A stretch of DNA of 64,000 bases from Atopsyche davidsoni (GCA_022113835.1 JAILWY010000011.1:3906001-3970000), one strand, 5' to 3'. Positions 1-12,970 are shown, numbered from the stretch's first letter. The notes: a model not told the origin generated them from the sequence alone. Numbers and translations are program-made.

Positions 1-104
1 GATTAATGTTCATCTAATTGAATTTTTACTATTATTTACTTAATTTATTGCATTTATAATGATTTTACACCAGACCGAAATATCAAGACAAAACACGTTT
101 TTTA

Positions 105-257
105 CTAAACTTTGAAGCTCGGTCGGCACTGGTTGCAATTATGCTAGAAAGATGAAATTTTATATTTAAGACTCTTATAGCATTACTAAAAAAAGTAGAG
201 GGTACCCATTTCGAAATTTGAAAAAAAAAATTTTTTGGTCATATAAGGGACACCCTA
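105..257 (+). mobile_element. Mariner-like element, 3' end fragment
   Basis: The block ends in AAGGGACACCCTA followed by a TA-rich stretch, which is the usual form of a mariner-like right terminus (the inverse of CAGGGTGTCCCTT next to a TA target). Upstream lies an A/T homopolymer block and a unique-looking stretch (GGTCGGCACTGGTTGC) that could be the 3' untranslated part of the transposon. No left terminus and no transposase reading frame are visible, so this is at most a truncated relic. The family assignment rests on the terminal motif alone. Confidence 0.4.
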
Positions 258-1364
258 ATATATATACAAGGTGAACAAAATATCCTTAACCCCAATATTT
301 ATTTACCCACTGCGCCAAATTTACGAGACAATTAATGTATAGTAGGGATGCCCGGATTTGTTTAAACCGAGTGTCGCATTGATTTGGTCTTAATTTTGAT
401 GAGTTTTGTTCTGAATTTTGAGTAAAATTTAATTGTTGTGCGCGCTATAAAATATTATATATAATAAATTAATAATTCAAAATGTTTATTTTTCTGCTTG
501 AGATTCTGAAGATGAGTCACCCAGTATAGTCATTTAACCCACTGCCGACCAGTGTAATGAATATCCCGAGTCCACAGTATTCAGAAATCTGTTACATGGC
601 ATACTGAGCGACCCAAAAAGGTTAAGTCCAGGACGAACCACCTAACCTAACCCAACTGGCCATTCTCTTAAGTGGCTGGGCGTGGGGTAAGTGGCAGGAG
701 CAGATCACCCAAGGGATGGGTTAGAAGGGGTTGTTTTTTTTTTTTTTAAGAAATCATCTCGTTACTGCATTTTTTGCAAGATTAAAGAAACAGAACTTCA
801 GACGTTTACAATGTCTCATTGTTTATTATAAATGAACTTAATAATTGTTGACAGTATTAATGTTAAGGGTCTAGGTCCCATAATTGAGTTTTTTAGATCA
901 TTTTCTAGTCCGTTTTGCGAAAAATCGATTGCACCAATCAAAAAAATTTAAATGCAAAAAGTTTGATACATCCCTTCTTCCGAACAAAATATATTTTTAT
1001 TTCTTATAGATTTACTATTAATATGATAAATATGTGTTTTTCCGATTAAAGTGTAGAAATTTGGAGATTCGTCATGTCCCTTTTCCAAGAGTCCTAAACA
1101 TTTAAAAGTCTTTTTTTCAAATGGAATTGAAAGATTAAATATAAACCCTGTGCGATATATTATTTAAAAAATTTAAAAAAAAAATCTTTAACAAACTTTG
1201 GTTTTGAAAAGTCGTTATTTTATCCAATTTTTTAACATCTTCAAGATTTTATTTTTATAATAAATGAAATATATATTTTAATGATAATGATTAGATGATC
1301 ATCAATATTTTTTTCAGTATCTAAAATTAGTGAAACGTTATTTAAACGTGATATCATTAACGTG
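258..1364. other. Gene-free spacer with one GC-richer block
   Basis: Mostly AT-rich sequence without a convincing reading frame. A GC-richer block at about 540-730 has no recognised homology. It contains CCTAACCTAACCC, a chance two-unit match to the insect telomere repeat, and later GGGATGGGTTAG. Confidence 0.5.
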
Positions 1365-1520
1365 TCTCCTTCTCTGTCTCGTCCCTTATCTGCCCTCTCC
1401 CTTGCACACTTTCAGATTAACGGAAAGTTACATTTCCGGTTAGTAACGTGATTGTTGATACAACGTATTTCGTGACACTCCTCTAATCCACGAAAAGGGG
1501 AGAAGCGCACGTGCACGCTC
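1365..1520. other. GC-richer island with pyrimidine tract and CACGTG
   Basis: A C/T-rich tract (about 1370-1410) is followed by a mixed segment ending in a GCACGTGC palindrome near 1508, which contains the E-box CACGTG. It stands out from the AT-rich sequence on both sides. There is no reading frame of note. Candidate regulatory island; function inferred only. Confidence 0.3.
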
Positions 1521-1989
1521 TAATCACTTTCCAAGGATATTAAATTTACTTAATTAATGGTATTGCAAACCACTAGTAAAGAAATTTTTAAATAAATATA
1601 TATATAAATTTAAAATATTCACACATAAATATATATTTTTTCACTTTACCTACTATTCTAATAATATATTTTAAAGCTTCAAAATCAATACTTTAATTGA
1701 AAAATTCTATTAAAATGATTTGTTACACAACGCTGAATTTATTTGTATTATTTAATTAATTTTATGGGTTGAAAATTTTAAACTGTTGGACGTATATTGT
1801 ATTGAAATTCAAGTCTATACAAAACACAATTTAACAGAAAGTTTGTAGTAAAGTTCAACTTTAAAATAACCAAAACAATAAGTTCTGAATTAACTTTTCA
1901 CATTGATTAAAATATAATATATTGCATTTACATTTTCTTGTTAAGGCATGCAAATGTTTGTATGTTTATGCTTGTTTGTACTGAATCAA
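1521..1989. other. AT-rich spacer
   Basis: Very AT-rich, with many short A/T runs. I see no gene, no repeat with a second copy in the window, and no structured element. Confidence 0.5.
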
Positions 1990-2250
1990 TTAAGTCTCCT
2001 TCGCAGACCCTGGTAATTGAATGAATCCTTAGTGAACAACTAAGTGTCCAACTCCAAACTACGCAACCAATATACAACAATGGGGTAAGATGACAACGTA
2101 AGGCTTTCTGTGTGGCCATGGGGTGATTTCCCACCCCTTCCTAATTGAGACCGAATCCTCTGCAGAGGTCAGCAGGTCATGAGGGTAGCAATCCACTAAT
2201 GAGGGATGCAATTTGGAAGTGGGACTTGCAATCAGGATAGTGTTATCGTA
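1990..2250. other. Moderately GC-rich block of unknown nature
   Basis: A block of mixed composition with overlapping 68-codon reading frames on the minus strand and no recognisable domain. It is sharply bounded by AT-rich DNA, so it may be an old repeat or a conserved non-coding segment. No second copy was seen in the window. Confidence 0.3.
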
Positions 2251-3689
2251 AATGGTCGAGAACACATTGATTAATATAAATAATATATCGTTCCTTTGTG
2301 TAAATATAAATATCGTTTTAATACATTCAACATAATTTATATGTTCATTGGAATAAAGACATGTTTTTAAGATTTTGATTTTTTTATCCTTGTGTTAAAA
2401 AATATGTACAGAATACACTCTTGGGTCTTATTTTAATATTGATAATAATAAATAAACATTTTCATTTTCGTTATTATATTATACTTTAGATGTGGGAGCT
2501 CTAAATACTGATATATCGATACTTTTAATTTGAGGGGGCATTTATTCAGCATTTGAAGATCCGATAAAAATGCCAAATATTTTTAAAAATTATAGTTATT
2601 TATTGAAGAATAAATCCGTAAAAAAACAATGCAATATTTATGAAAGTATAAATTAAATGTACTGAAAATGAAAATGTCACTTTATTATTACTTGTTTGTT
2701 TTTGTCCAAATTTTGTAGTAGTATAATTTAATGATATAAATATCCAAGAGCTCAAAGCGTAATATATGTTTCTAGATATAATTGACTGTGGTGGCCACCA
2801 TCTTGGCGAACATTTTGTCTTGACCGCCATTTCGTGGAGTACGTTAAGTAATTAATCATACAAGTCAAAGAAACAACAGACAGAATTCCGTCGCCTCGTG
2901 ATTATTTGTTTTGTACATTCTCTCTCTCTTTTATCATTCTATCTCTTTTCGACTTAACGATGCAGCATACCAATATAAATTTACATGACCTAATAGATTC
3001 TGAGGGAAATATGGTATACTGGGAATAATACATATATAATAATAAATTAATTGTATTGTTTACTTAGAAATATTGCTTGGGTTGATGCATAATTCTGGCT
3101 ATAATCAACGAAAACTTCATTTATATTTGAAAAATATACGAAAAACGCTATAACAATATACAACGCAAATATGTGTATAATGATTGATGTGATGTTTTAT
3201 ATTTATTTATTGTTAATGATGACTTATATCCACAGTATTATTTTCGTGTATAACTTGAACAATTTTACTATTATTTAACAGTTTACAAAAAAACAAGCAT
3301 TGAAATAATAACACAAAAAAAAATAACACATAATAACCCAATTTCAATTGAAAAAAAATTTTTTTTGTTACTTAATTTATAAGGCCCCAAAGAATGAAAT
3401 ATTAACATTAAGACATATTTTTTTAATCAAACTATAAGTCAAAAATATAATTTACAAAAATATTTTGAATGACGAGGATAATTTCGGAAAAGATTGCGTC
3501 TGTTTTTTGAGAACTTAGCTATATTGCATTTTCGGTTGCAAACAACTCACAATCAAAAAAAAATATACTGCGGCTAAACAATGACTCATTTTACAAACTG
3601 AGATAGCAGGCTTTCTTGAGGATATCCAGTTTGGTTCTATTAAAATTAATAATATTTACGAATAAACTTGAAAACAGGCCATCTTCAAA
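2251..3689. other. AT-rich spacer
   Basis: AT-rich, with a CT microsatellite-like patch (TCTCTCTCT near 2921). The 76-codon minus-strand frame near 2600-2830 is low-complexity and has no domain. Nothing else could be supported. Confidence 0.45.
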
Positions 3690-3960
3690 ATTTTCATATT
3701 ATGTTTCAGACACGATCAATTCCCGATTTGAAGTAAGACACAGGCGATATCAATTAAGGTCGGGAATCAAAACCCACCCCCGGAGACCGTCATTAAATTT
3801 CAACAATTGCACTGGGGCTAAAATACCCTTACCGGATGGTCCAAAGTTTCAAATTCCCGAAATGATTGATTCTATTAGGGTAGAATTACTTGGAACAAAG
3901 CCTTTCTGGGCGGGTGGGTTCCTAGCCTTGCTGATTTGAAAGAAACTTTCCTGGTGTTTT
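3690..3960. other. GC-richer non-coding island
   Basis: A plus-strand open frame (about 107 codons) crosses this block, but its translation has no recognisable family or domain and its first third is AT-rich low-complexity sequence. I treat the block as a candidate conserved non-coding element. A single unrecognised exon cannot be excluded. Confidence 0.3.
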
Positions 3961-4119
3961 GGGGGTTAATTTATCGATTTAACATAAAATGTCATATTGA
4001 TTTCGAATTTGCCCTCGAGCGAAGAAATGAAAATATTGAAAGCATTTAATATCTTAACTGGATTCATATTTTTGATGATTTAGTTAAAAATGTAAACGAT
4101 TATTTGCAGTAACGCAATG

Positions 4120-4152
<33 letters not shown>

Positions 4153-6680
4153 AAAATGTTTTAATCAACATAAAAAAGATTTTACACCATTTTCACATAA
4201 AATGTACTATAAAAGTCTGCTATGGTGTGTATCGTATATTTTTATGTTACATATTAAAGAAATATATAAATGTTTTTATTTTAGTGTAAAAGGATGCAAG
4301 AAAATTAATGTTAAATAAAATGTTGTTAAAAATGAAATGTTTATTTATGTGTCAAAATATGTTATTTCCCTTGAAATATTTTAAAGGAATACAGAAAGTC
4401 ACTGCATTACCTTTTGACCCTAGATACTCAAGTCAAAGGTTCTACAGAGGGTTTCCACCCTTATCTAGTATCTATTGTCTACTTCTTGTCATGTTTTATT
4501 AACAATTCCACATTTGTTGTTAAATATTATCAGTCTGATGAAGATTATTTTTTTTGTAAAATTTAAGTCAACAAATTTATGATAATCATAATACGTTATA
4601 TTTTATTAAAATTTACAAAACTTAAACAAAAAAACACCCCCAAGTGGAAAAAGGTTGCTTCGACTGTTAGTTGCCGAACATTGGTGTCTTTATAAGTTTA
4701 TCAAGAACACTTGCTGGAACAATATTTATATCAGTTGTTTACATATAAAAATATTGTATAAGTTTTTGTCTATAACTCAGAGAACTAAAAAAACTAGTTT
4801 TGTTTTGTTCAGCATATATGTTTCATAGCTAACTAAAGCTTTAAAAAACAAAGATATATGAAAGATATTAATTACCCGAAAATAAGAAAAGAGAGAAAAA
4901 CACAACAGGAAGAATAGAATGGGAAAAAAATGTCGCTAGTTTTCTTATTCCGTACTATACACCGATTATAAATGAACAAAGACTGTCAAACAAATATTAA
5001 AAAATAATAATATAACACCTATTTATTTAACATATTAATGACATGAAAAGACTAATTATCCATGTAAGAAATATTTTCTTTTTTAATAATATTATTTGTC
5101 AACGAATTCACTTTATAGTAATTGTGGATTTCATAAGTACCTTCTTAATAAAAGTGTGGTATAATAAACCGTGATGCTTATTTAATTTATAAGGAAGCAT
5201 CTGTAATACTAACATGCCTTAGGAAATAGGTTTTTTTGTCAATGACGCTGTCGAGGTAAGGCGTGTACTGATACATAATGTAATATCTTTGAGAATTTTA
5301 ATGGAAAATATATGAGAATCGTTTAGTTTCTGAGGGGCTTGGAAGTATTTCCATATTCTGATTAAATAGCGGCTTAGTGATTTTGCCAACGTTTCTCAGA
5401 AATTTTTGATTAACACCCGTTTAAATAATTAATTTTTCATAGCAAAACATCGTAAACCTCATAGATAAGTATTAGAACTTGAAATGAAATTATTTAAAAC
5501 AGGTATGTATGCGTTGAAAAAATCAATATTTATATGAATATGCTTGAAGATAACGCTAGGATATTTTTTAACGTATTTTAAAATTCTTAAATTATATTTA
5601 GTCTATCAAAAACAAGAACAGTTTATAAAGAACAAATTTTAGTAGCTATATTAAATTTCCATGGGATTACGATGATTTTTGTTAGTGAGTGCTTTCAAGA
5701 AGTTTTTAAAAAGGAAAAGCAATCGTAGATCTTTACGTAAAATACTCCAGATTTCATACTGTCAATTGTATTATTGATTGATTGAAAAATTTATAAGATT
5801 AAAGTTTGCATTGAATTCGCTCAATTTATCTTCAAAAGTGCATCTAAAACACATTCATCTTGAAGTTCATGACTTCAGTAGAACGAGGGAGGCGAGTCCC
5901 ATACAATGGGTATTCGAAAGCACACACACTCTATTATGAGGCGAATAAAGAAGTACAAAGGAATCTATGGGAATGACGTTTCAGCTTTATATATGCTGTG
6001 ACTTATCGAAGTACACCAGCGCAAGGAAGCAGTCACTGAAAAGCTATTAACCCAATGGGAAAAAGCAAAAAAATAACACGACATTGTGTGTGACTGTAAT
6101 TGCAATCCACGAATGCTTGAAAATGAATTTTTGAACAGTTTTCACTGAAAGCTTGCCAAAGTATATTATTATATTGAAAGGCATTTTAATACAAATAAGA
6201 ACAACACAACATCTTTATGCTTATAATTTTACTTGAAAAATTTGTATGAAAGTATTTCACTAGCCTTTTTGTATCGGTGTTTATTTTAAGGTGTTCAGAG
6301 TTTGCATTAAATCAACTATGGGAGTGGTGTTGTCAAATTGTTATTTTAGGTTTTTCGGGTATGAATTATTTTGCATTGCATTTGCAAGTAATAAAAGAAA
6401 TATACTTAATTAAAAACGATGATTCAGCAGAGTTGTTTTCCGTAGATCATAATTTGTATAATCATTTTGCATACTAACAAATGAACTTGAACCAAATGTA
6501 TGAAATTTCGAGGCTCATGTATAATTATAGTGCTAGTATAAATTTATATATTCAAAAGTAACATGTGATTTATAATGTTGACTCTGTAGGCATAAAATTT
6601 TTCATTTTTTGTCAAAATAAAAAATAAAAAAAGGCACATAAAAATTTATAATACTAACCCTACCTCTGAAATTATAACAA
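3961..6680. other. AT-rich spacer
   Basis: About 2.7 kb of AT-rich DNA, interrupted only by the TA microsatellite near 4121 and a slightly mixed patch at 5870-6070 with a short CA run (CACACACAC). Frames of 64-66 codons here are low-complexity and have no domain. No gene seen. Confidence 0.5.
4121..4149. repeat. (TA)n microsatellite
   Basis: About 14 uninterrupted TA dinucleotides. Confidence 0.95.
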
Positions 6681-6689
6681 GTGTCATAC

Positions 6690-6885
6690 GAATGCTGTAA
6701 ATATGGTGGGCCGTGTATGTGACAACTCCGGGAGAGGCTGTCTCCCGCCCTTGTCTCCCGGCGTCCTCACAAAGCCTACAAAAACCTTTCAGGTCTATAA
6801 AAGATTTCAGGAACACGGACCTGAAAAATTTGCTACCCCCAGGGTGGCTAGGCTGGGCATGGAGGACATTTAAACTGAAAATAAA
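6690..6885. other. GC-rich island with two hairpins
   Basis: The first inverted repeat is CGGGAGA (6729-6735), a 5-base loop, then TCTCCCG (6741-6747), a perfect 7-bp stem. A second, wider one pairs CAGGTC with GACCTG across roughly 6790-6825. The overlapping 63-codon frame shows no domain. It could be the core of a short repeat or a structured non-coding element. Confidence 0.35.
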
Positions 6886-7128
6886 TAATAATTTAATACA
6901 TTGAACTAATTTTTATAATACACGCTACATTTGTAATTTTAATGAATAATTACTCTACTTTTTTAGTGACGTATAAATCCTACTTTTATCGTTGAAAATA
7001 TTTTTTACGAAAAAACGAATTAAAATATAGTAAAATGTTTTCCTTTCAGCTAAAGTAACATTGCTGCTACAGAATTTAAAAAAATGGTTTATACCAATGT
7101 TTGGTTCTTTGAACGACGTTATTCTACG

Positions 7129-7173
7129 TTAAGGGATGAAATGGGGGATACTCCTCCGCATTTCAACCCTTAA
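7129..7173. repeat. TTAA-bounded hairpin
   Basis: TTAAGGGATGAAATG (7129-7143) is the inverse of CATTTCAACCCTTAA (7159-7173) at 14 of 15 positions. TTAA stands at both outer edges, as for elements using TTAA targets. At 45 bp it is too short to be a mobile element alone and may be the fused ends of one. Confidence 0.4.
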
Positions 7174-8510
7174 AGCAGTCGGAGTATTTGTGATTGTCCC
7201 TATGTTCGTTACGCCGACGTTGTTATTTTTGTTAAGTTTGTTTCATTTTCCTTTTGTTGTTTTTGTTAACAGTGGTAGGTACTCGGCGAGTTTATTTTTG
7301 TTAAGGCTGAAATATATTTTTTTCTACCAAGTGTCCCAGGTTAGCCAAAGCTAGAATCATTAACGTTCACGTGGAACTACCAAATATAGAAACCTGAAAA
7401 AAAATATTGTTTATATAATCAATAAAGTCTAGTCTTAATAAAAATATGAATAGGCAAATATCTGAAGAGTTAGCTTCTTCTTCGATTCGATCTTAACGAT
7501 TCTTCATCATATGTCCTAACCAGACAAAAGCTCCGCATTTCATTGATAATAAATTATATTATTAATAAATGAAATTTCATTCAATATTAAATACTAATAA
7601 CTCGTATTGGATTGTATGAGTACTGAAATGCATTGTGTATAGATTTTATATAATATTCTTTAAAGAAACATATTTCAAAAGTTTATTGTATGCTTCCTAA
7701 CATATATTTTATACGAATTTCCGAGCAGTTCTCCACATAAAAGAATTACTTTCGCAAAGTACAATCCAAGAGAAAATAAAAATAGCCAATTTATATATTT
7801 TCCATAAAATTCTCTCTCCGAGGCAATCCAATTCATGATATTTTAACGTAAAATAGCTTGGAAATATTGAAAACAGTAATCTGGGGTATATTACTGAAAC
7901 TTTCTGAAAGCTGGGGACAGGAGCTACTGTGGTCATTAAATTTATTCAATGACTCTTCCTGCTTCTGTTGTTTGGTCGAGTATGATTATTAGAGTTGGCA
8001 ATATTACTGTAGCACTTGTACTCTGCGTTTCTCAGTTTCAAAGTTTAACAACTTGTGCTTGTTTCAGATCAAATACTAAAATAGGGTCATTGATAATCTC
8101 TCTGAGGGTAAGCAAACAGAATATAAGTTTAAATGACTTAGAATGGTAGTTTGTGTTTAGCATAATTCTAAATTGTTTATAAACAAAATATAAGTATATT
8201 TTTTAATTATCGTTTTAAAATTTCAGTGATTGTAATGAAGTGAGCTAATAAAAGCTCTTTTACGCTTTTCAGTTTACTTTACGTCTAGTGTCACAGAGTG
8301 CGTAAGATGGATCGTCAGTAAAATTTAAGTAATGAAAAGTTTCTTTTATTTTTTCAGGTCAGTGAAATCAGCTTTTCGAAATATAGTTAAAAAATAATAA
8401 ATAATAAAATTATATATATCAAAGGCACAAAAGAACACGGACAAATAAATTTCTAGGTACTCTCCGAGGAGAAATAAATAAGTGAAGATGTGTTAAGACA
8501 GATATAGGTT
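7174..8510. other. AT-rich spacer
   Basis: AT-rich, with a few mixed stretches. The frames at 7136-7354, 7709-7936 and 7949-8149 are short and have no domain. Nothing further supported. Confidence 0.4.
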
Positions 8511-8514
8511 AGTT

Positions 8515-8775
8515 AATTATGGGCGTACTGCTTCGTTAATTCTTCCGAGCGGCAAAGCAGAAAAATTTAAATATTTAAAAGCAAACGACCCGCTCCCCGA
8601 GTCGAGTTATCAAATTTAAATATCAACCAATTAAAAGTTGCCAGGGACACCGTAATTCAAGGGAAACGTTTGGGATTACTCCGAGTTCTGAACCGGTTCG
8701 CTCCGCGATTTGTCTCGCGTCATTTAACCGAATTTAAATTCATTAACTTCTCCGCGGGGCCGGAAAATCAGGTAA
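8515..8775. other. GC-richer island, candidate regulatory DNA
   Basis: GC-rich words (GACCCGCTCCCCGAGTCGAG; CTCCGCGGGGCCGG) alternate with AT-rich binding-site-like words (CAAATTTAAATATC, GAATTTAAATTCATTAA). Conserved non-coding elements of insects often have this texture. No coding frame. Confidence 0.3.
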
Positions 8776-8888
8776 CGATTCACTTCATAGTGTTGAGGCT
8801 TTACAAACAAGATAAAACAACTACGAGTATGATCTGTGTTTAATTTTCGTCATTTAGGGTTGATTATTTTTTATTCATATCAAAAGCA

Positions 8889-9068
8889 ATTCAATATTTT
8901 TGACAGAGAGTACTCGGTGGAATTCCATTTTAGTATTTTTGAGTAAAATATTTAAGTGATTTTCCACATGCTCGTTTTTATTTTTATTCGGCGAAACCGG
9001 TCACAAATAAAAACGAACATGTGGAAAATCACTCATGCATTTTATACTCAAAAATATTTAAAAAAATA
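8889..9068 (-). mobile_element. Fam-A short palindromic element, internally deleted copy
   Basis: Two nearly complementary arms meet at the GCGAAACCGGTCACAAATAA core. One end is the longer terminus (ATTCAATATTTTTGACAG), the other the shorter (TACTCAAAAATATTT). Flanks are the direct repeat ATATCAAAAGCA at 8877-8888 and 9069-9080, a perfect 12-bp target duplication (11 bp if the last A belongs to the element). The hairpin part of one arm is deleted. No coding capacity; presumably moved by another element's proteins. Confidence 0.8.
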
Positions 9069-9394
9069 ATATCAAAAGCATGAAACTCGCTTTGAAGGTA
9101 CATAATAATAAATAACAAAAATATCATTTTGGATACGTCGAAAAACAATTAAATAAAATTTATAAATATATATTTATTTTATAATTATATTTTTTAGCAT
9201 TTAAATGTTAAATCAAATCCTTGTATTACATTTACAAAAGTTTATTGAATAATAAAATTATTTTCAACAGATTGCAGACATCTGAATTTTTTATATAGTT
9301 ATACACAAACCAACTCAAAGATGGTAAGTATAATTTTATCAGTAGTAAAGGTTTTTTAAAATTATGCACAAAGTGAAAAATTTATTTTTAGATA

Positions 9395-9442
9395 TACAAT
9401 TGAGATTTGAACCCAGACCTCTGCCTGTTGCAACCCAGCACT
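9395..9442 (-). repeat. tRNA-derived (SINE-like) remnant
   Basis: Read on the minus strand this contains an A-box-like TCAGTGCTGGGTTGC and, about 20 bases on, a B-box-like GGGTTCAAATC, the spacing of a tRNA or tRNA-derived SINE head. No cloverleaf acceptor stem can be drawn, so it is not a functional tRNA gene. Confidence 0.35.
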
Positions 9443-9659
9443 GATATATTTTTTAAAATCTTGGCTAAATTTATGAGTTTCTTGTAATATGCAAGTGTAA
9501 ATATATTTGATGATTCGCAAAACTTTCGACACCGTTAAAATATAAGTAAGCACTTTGTCAAGCATTTTTAACGTATACATGCAACTCGATACTTGGGTTG
9601 TTTTAGTTAGATTTAAACATCGATTTTCTATTTATTTAAATGTAACTCTAACGACCAAC

Positions 9660-9950
9660 GTTTTTAAATGAAACACTGGATCGCACTTTACTCACTTGGA
9701 GGCATTTGTACGAATTATCCCGCACATAGGCTCGCCGAATAACGGGCAGAAGTTTCGGGCTACGCAGGTCGGGCTGAACAGATTGTCTCGTCTGGAGTGG
9801 CCATTACTTCTCCTTATTGTCTCAAAGCCCCGCCATTTTCTTAACACTTAGTACCGGAAGTCGGTCTGACGCGACGCGCTCTTGTTTTCAGCTGCTCGTC
9901 TTTTGTTCCAGCCGAGCGAAATCCGTTTGATTGTTGCTATGCCATTTGTA
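9660..9950. other. GC-richer island
   Basis: A block rich in CG words (CTCGCCGAATAACGGGC, GACGCGACGCGC) with no long reading frame and no second copy in the window. Candidate conserved non-coding or promoter-like DNA; undetermined. Confidence 0.3.
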
Positions 9951-10770
9951 ATTGTCTTTATTTTCAAATATATGTCATATCATGTTAATTGCATAGAATT
10001 GATACTGTATATTAAGTATATTGAATAAAATGAAAAATACGTCCGGTATTCATAATATTCTATAAAAAAAAATTAAAAATAAAATCACGTAATTTTATCA
10101 CTATAATATGTATGCACGAAAATAGACATTGGTTGGTGTTTTAAAATAAATATGAATCAATTGATTGTGGTTAATTATTTTATTCATTAAGATGTATTTA
10201 TCATTATTTTAATAAAATCTTGAATTATTTATAGGAAAACACATGTCAAAGAATATATTTTGTATCATAATGTCTGCATGATAGGATATTGTATACGTCT
10301 TAGAGTAGTGTTTGAATTCTTTAAAATGAAATATATGTAATGGCCAGTAAAAAATTGATAATTACAAGAGTTTTAAAATATATTTAGATTTACAATTTGA
10401 TGTTGAAATTTAAAATAATCTATAGTTTTAATTACACGGACCGTTTAATCAAATCGATTTGTTTTAAAGTTGAAAATCAAAACTGATGTTGATTTTAAAC
10501 AAATGTACCCAAGATATATTTTTCAAATGAAAACATATGCATGAAGGCCATGAAACATTAAAAAAATATAAAATAAACATTTTTTGAATAACCCAAATAA
10601 TTTATTTTAATCAATAAGAATGATTTATTGAATAACGAGTTTTTTTTCTCTATTGTTTTAGTCACTTTGATAAATGAATTAAATATTTTTTATGTAACAA
10701 CGAAAAATCTTGGGATTCTCAGATAGTAAAAAATAAAAAAAGGAAATGTTCACTTTGATCGCTATTAATT
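9951..10770. other. AT-rich spacer
   Basis: Strongly AT-rich. No gene or structured repeat seen. Confidence 0.5.
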
Positions 10771-11270
10771 TCAGGACACTGACAAAAATCCAATCCTGCG
10801 GCAGACAACCCCTTGACGAGACTCGTCGGAAACTATTTCAATTAACCGAGAGACTTTTCAGCGCCGGATAAAAACCCGAAATTGGAGGCATCTGAAACGA
10901 GAAATTGCCACATGAACGTGGATTTGACTTGTCCACCGGCAAACAAAGAAGAGCCTGCAAAAGCTCACAGAAACAGATTTAAAAAGCTCGCCTTAAAAGG
11001 TCATATGCCCGGCTATGCAAATTCGTAAAATAATTAATCTCGCTCCTGAAAAATTCAGCTCGAGATTTTTATTCCATATTTTACGTGATATTTATTTGCT
11101 CTCGAGTTGGGAGTAATAGCGGGGATTTCGAAAGCTCGAGTCTCTGTAATAAACACGAGGGGAAAAGATAAGAGAAGCAAGAAATTGGAGAAATTGTGAG
11201 CGTGAAGTATGACCACTCGAGAGAAGAAGCCGGGATGTTTAATTCGCGTTTAAAACTCGAATCTCCTACT
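10771..11270. promoter_or_regulatory. Candidate enhancer-like island (CTCGAG cluster, octamer)
   Basis: One of the longest GC-richer islands. It holds the POU octamer ATGCAAAT (11015-11022) close to TAATTAAT, and four CTCGAG palindromes within 163 bp (11059, 11101, 11135, 11216). No frame of useful length crosses it. Dense transcription-factor-like words without coding potential suggest a cis-regulatory module. This is inference from motifs only. Confidence 0.35.
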
Positions 11271-11944
11271 TAGCCTTTATTTTGCGTTATTTTGTATTTT
11301 TTTTAAGGCTGGTCATTAGGAAAATTGTACTAATAGATTTGTACTTTGTTTATTTACAAATTTCTCGGATTTTGAAGTACCATTGAGCTGAGAGTATTTT
11401 TCACTTGTATATTTCAGTGAAAAACACAGAGGTTATTATAAAATAAATCGATTAACTTGTAGCTTATAAGTCTACTGATGGAAAACATTACATAAATAGA
11501 TACGTTTTTAATTTAGAAGCAATTTTTTTGGTAAATTGATAAAATCAACTAATTTACTCAATCTTAAAACATAAAAAACAGTTTATAATAAGTATGAGTG
11601 ACCATTTGGCATTAAAGACATTATTTTTATTGTGAATACTTTTTGGCTTGCAAAGCTTGCTTCAAACCGAAAACCCTAAAGTACATACATTTCTGTATTC
11701 ATATATGAAGTTAGAATAATTAAAATAAAATTTTAGCTTGATTCTCAATAATTCATGATTGATGCATTGATTTATACCTATCCAACAAGTGTATTTAAAT
11801 TTTATAGTAAAAGTCAAGAATACATGCAAGTCACATATTTGCATATGGAGGTTCAAATTCTTGCTTGGTGACAGTAGTAGAGTAGTTAAATAAGCAAGAG
11901 TATAATTCAAGAGGAAAATTGATATTATAATTAATTACAGAAGA
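11271..11944. other. AT-rich spacer
   Basis: AT-rich. The 82-codon minus-strand frame at 11662-11910 shows no domain. A lone GAGGTTCAAATTC near 11849 resembles a tRNA B box but has no partner A box. Confidence 0.4.
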
Positions 11945-12215
11945 TGATTTAGGCCTGAAGTGATTCAGTGGGGTAAGCTTTGTCAGGGTAGGCATACAAA
12001 GCCGGACATAACCTAAAAAAGCTTTCGTATAAACGGACCGACCGGACGATGTGATTCCAGGAAATAAGAAAAAATCTCCTGGAGGGGGAGAGAAGCAGTT
12101 TATCTAATAGGCCTATCACTCTCGACACCGGGAAGCTTTTTGTCAGAGACTGAAACAATGCCTGAGCGAGAGGCGACCATCACGTGACGTCATAGCCATA
12201 TCCAGGCATTCTTTA
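11945..12215. promoter_or_regulatory. GC-richer island with overlapping E-box and CRE
   Basis: CACGTG (12181-12186) overlaps a full CRE palindrome TGACGTCA (12185-12192). bHLH factors bind the first and CREB/ATF factors the second. The minus-strand 69-codon frame across the island has no recognisable domain. Candidate regulatory element. Confidence 0.35.
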
Positions 12216-12639
12216 AATTCCATGTAATATTACATTTGATAAAATATTTTATCTGGAATTTTCAAAGACAGAAACACTAAGAGATTTATTGTAATAATTT
12301 ACCAAATGTGATGAATAAATGTATATATTATAAATTTTTATCTTCATAGTTTACATAACCGTTGCTGAGGATTCCAACGACTGACCTGGAACAAAGAAAA
12401 AAGACATTATTGATAATAATATTAGTGTATTTCATGTAAATCACAGGGTATTTATTCAAAATATTCCGCAGAAACTATTCATTTTTTCTGGGAAAAACTG
12501 AATGAAATTGTAGTATATAAAATTAAATAAATCAATATAGATTTTAAAATTTGACAATTTGCGGTTTAACCTAGCGATTAGAAAAAGTCTATTATTTATT
12601 TATAAAATGAAATAAAAAATATTGCAAAAAACGATGGAA
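12216..12639. other. AT-rich spacer
   Basis: AT-rich; nothing supported beyond isolated mixed words. Confidence 0.45.
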
Positions 12640-12970
12640 TTAAACCGACCCTCGGTAAGTTTACAAAGGCGGTTTGATAAAAAAATATTATGCGCCCATA
12701 AGCGGTGCAAGAAAACGCAAGGAAAATATCCCAGCCAGATTGGCTGTGGCAAATTCTCTTAACTGCGATATTTTCATTACGCCCGGTTCGATATCATATT
12801 GAAAAGTGCAAGCGAGCTGCGGGCCCGCTAGGAATATTTTTGCATAAATGCATGCCAATGGGCGGCGAATCGGCTGCGCGCTTACCGCGTTATGCGCCAC
12901 CACCGTCCTTCGCCACTCAAACAACCCGAGCCGAAGAAAAACGCGAGGAATGCCAGAAGAAAAGTTCATC
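12640..12970. other. GC-rich island open on both strands
   Basis: Frames of 129 codons (plus) and 93 codons (minus) overlap almost fully. That is what chance gives in locally GC-rich sequence lacking TAA/TAG. Neither translation has a recognised domain, signal peptide or membrane segment. Motifs such as TGCATAAATGCATGC and GCGCGCTTACCGCG suggest non-coding regulatory DNA; an unrecognised exon remains possible. Confidence 0.3.

Noticed and set aside
640..655. CCTAACCTAACCC as an insect telomere repeat
   Set aside because: Only two TTAGG-type units, embedded in ordinary sequence with no array.
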